A stretch of 7,120 nt of DNA from Anaerolineaceae bacterium (GTDB taxonomy: Bacteria; Chloroflexota; Anaerolineae; Anaerolineales; Anaerolineaceae): assembly GCA_003158355.1 (NCBI GenBank), contig PMIV01000061.1, positions 1 through 7,120 on the forward strand, read 5' to 3'. Positions 6,031-7,120 of this stretch are shown here, piece by piece. The position numbers and the translations under genes were made by a program. The notes below the pieces were generated by a model, which was given only the letters and a program-made list of their open reading frames with translations, searched no databases and was not told the origin of the DNA. Position 1 is the stretch's first letter; the number at the start of each line of letters is the position of its first letter.

Positions 6031-6930
6031 ATGAAAAACAACAATCGCAGTAAAGTACGCATCCAGGCAGATCTATTAATGTTGTTGGCAGCCATTATTT
6101 GGGGGGGCGGTTTTGTGGCCCAACGTTTTGCCAGCCAGTATTTAAATCTTTTCGCCTTTAATGGTATCCGTTTTATAATGGCCGGTTTGATTTTGCTGCC
6201 GCTTGGACTGCGATATATGGGAAAGTTCGACCGCCACTTATTGTGGATCTTACCAGGGGGTGTACTGCTTTTTGGGGGTAGTGCCCTGCAACAAGCCGGA
6301 GTAGCAACGACCTCAGCGGGTTCGGCGGGTTTCATAACAGGTGTTTACGTAGTTCTGGTTCCTCTTTTTTTAGCCACATTCTGGCGGGCAAAAATCCCCT
6401 TAATCAACTGGTTGGCAGCTTTGGCTGCTCTTGGCGGAACATACCTGCTTAGCACGGGAGGAAAGTCGATTCAACCTTCATCAGGTGATTGGTTGGAATT
6501 AGCAGGGGCTGTAGTGTGGGCTTTTCACGTGATCGTGGTAGGGCTGGCAGTGCACAAGGTTAATTTGTTCGCTTTTTCGGTTGGACAGTTTTTATTATGC
6601 GGAATCCTTAATCTGCTCCTTTGCCAGTTTATCAGCCCAATCACATGGTCAGCCATTTTACCGGCATTACCTGAAGTTCTCTACGGAGGTATCTTATCAG
6701 TTGCGGTTGGGTTTACCCTGCAGGCTGTGGGGCAAAGTAATGCCCCGACGAAAGATGCCGTCTTGATCTTGAGCCTGGAATCGGTTTTTGCTGCCATTTT
6801 TGGAGCCCTGATTCTATTCGAACACATGAATTGGATCCAGATCATTGGTTGTGCCATTATTATGACCGCTATCATAGGCGCTCAAATTATTTCAGTAAGG
6901 AAAGAAAGTCAGGTTCAAGGAGTTAATTAA
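6031..6930 (+). CDS. EamA-family (drug/metabolite transporter superfamily) permease
   Basis: This 299-residue inner-membrane protein has about ten hydrophobic helices in two EamA repeats, the usual family size and layout. TM1 is at about 14-32 (ADLLMLLAAIIWGGGFVAQR). The first repeat includes the family-like TTSAGSAGFITGVYVVLVPL (93-112). The second ends with LSLESVFAAIFGALILFE (247-264), whose Glu residues E250 and E264 are typical of the family, and a last helix at about 269-289. Members export amino acids, nucleosides, drugs or other small metabolites; the substrate here cannot be predicted. The AGGA site 6 bases upstream supports the start. A run of seven G residues (6101-6107) lies in TM1 codons 24-26. 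No terminator is seen immediately after the stop. Confidence 0.92.
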   Translation: MKNNNRSKVRIQADLLMLLAAIIWGGGFVAQRFASQYLNLFAFNGIRFIMAGLILLPLGLRYMGKFDRHLLWILPGGVLLFGGSALQQAGVATTSAGSAGFITGVYVVLVPLFLATFWRAKIPLINWLAALAALGGTYLLSTGGKSIQPSSGDWLELAGAVVWAFHVIVVGLAVHKVNLFAFSVGQFLLCGILNLLLCQFISPITWSAILPALPEVLYGGILSVAVGFTLQAVGQSNAPTKDAVLILSLESVFAAIFGALILFEHMNWIQIIGCAIIMTAIIGAQIISVRKESQVQGVN

Positions 6931-6954
6931 CTTTTTGGTTAGCCCTGTTACGTT

Positions 6955-6960
6955 TATAAT
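6955..6960 (+). promoter_or_regulatory. Possible -10 box for the Roadblock/LC7 gene
   Basis: TATAAT is a perfect -10 consensus 62 bases upstream of the TTG start at 7023, but no convincing -35 box lies 16-18 bp before it. The 7-base word ACGTTTA occurs at 6950-6956 and again at 6978-6984, flanking this box. The 92-base gap between the transporter stop and this gene shows no hairpin terminator. Confidence 0.35.
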
Positions 6961-7010
6961 TAATATTATTTGATGTCACGTTTAAGTACCTTGTTCGTTG
7001 ATTTTTCTTA

Positions 7011-7017
7011 GAGGTGA
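7011..7017 (+). promoter_or_regulatory. Strong Shine-Dalgarno site selecting a TTG start
   Basis: GAGGTGA closely matches the complement of the 16S rRNA 3' end and ends 5 bases before TTG at 7023. The first in-frame ATG (7047) is 29 bases away from it, too far for normal initiation. Confidence 0.65.
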
Positions 7018-7022
7018 ATTTA

Positions 7023-7120
7023 TTGTCAGTACAAAACGTTCCGTTAATGATTGCACGATTGCAGGATCTGCAAAAGACGGTTCCTGAAGTTGAAGCTGCA
7101 GCCGTGATAAGCCTGGATGG
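7023..7120 (+). CDS. N-terminus of a probable Roadblock/LC7-domain protein (partial)
   Basis: The frame is open from TTG 7023 to the right edge, giving 32 complete codons. After a short leader (SVQNVPL) the sequence reads MIARLQDLQKTVPEVEAAAV then ISLDG. A helix followed by a strand ending in SxDG is how Roadblock/LC7 (MglB-like) domains begin. In bacteria such proteins act as partners or activators of small Ras-like GTPases, and they are frequent in Chloroflexota. The TTG start is preferred because of the strong ribosome site. Only the first part of the domain is visible, so the family call is tentative, and no GTPase gene is in view. Confidence 0.55.
   Translation, partial: MSVQNVPLMIARLQDLQKTVPEVEAAAVISLD

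Noticed and set aside
6921..6932. 12-bp palindrome AGTTAATTAACT over the EamA gene stop followed by T residues
   Set aside because: It has no loop, so it cannot form a terminator hairpin, and its low complexity makes it unremarkable.

Overview
The window looks like a chromosomal segment of a Chloroflexota bacterium, most likely of the Anaerolineae type. This is inferred from moderate GC content, tandem minimal PspC proteins, a MacA/MacB-like exporter, and flanking genes resembling an FmdB-type zinc-ribbon protein and a Roadblock/LC7 protein. No RNA gene, IS element, CRISPR array or prophage was seen, and coding density and codon use look uniform. The taxonomic call comes from memory of protein families, not from a search.

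Layout from left to right. The window opens with the 3' end of a + strand gene (2-169), probably an FmdB-family regulator-like protein. It converges, with a 2-nt gap, on a - strand gene (1434-172) for an exported or membrane-anchored protein with a HEWTH zinc-peptidase motif. A divergent control region follows (about 1435-1657). It holds a leaderless-type -10 box for the peptidase gene, a near-consensus promoter overlapped by an inverted repeat for the exporter operon, and a perfect 12-bp hairpin in the exporter leader. The + strand operon 1658-5046 encodes a periplasmic-adaptor-like (MacA/HlyD) protein, a MacB/LolD-type ATPase and a MacB/FtsX-type permease. The genes are 12 nt apart or overlap by 4 nt (ATGA). 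A strong bidirectional hairpin (5053-5102) separates this operon from two converging tandem PspC genes (5529-5119, - strand).

Divergent from the PspC pair is a short + strand gene for an unrecognised 91-aa soluble protein (5667-5942), closed by a textbook terminator (5960-5990). Then come a 10-TM EamA/DMT-family transporter (6031-6930) and the 5' end of a probable Roadblock/LC7 gene that starts at TTG (7023 onward).

Taken together this is an envelope-oriented neighbourhood: export (ABC exporter), membrane stress (PspC pair), an extracytoplasmic peptidase and a metabolite or drug transporter. Apart from the exporter operon and the PspC pair, the genes appear to be separate transcription units, so functional links among them are only inferred. 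I found no convincing new multi-gene system. The most interesting parts are the exporter's layered control region and the unassigned peptidase and 91-aa protein families.
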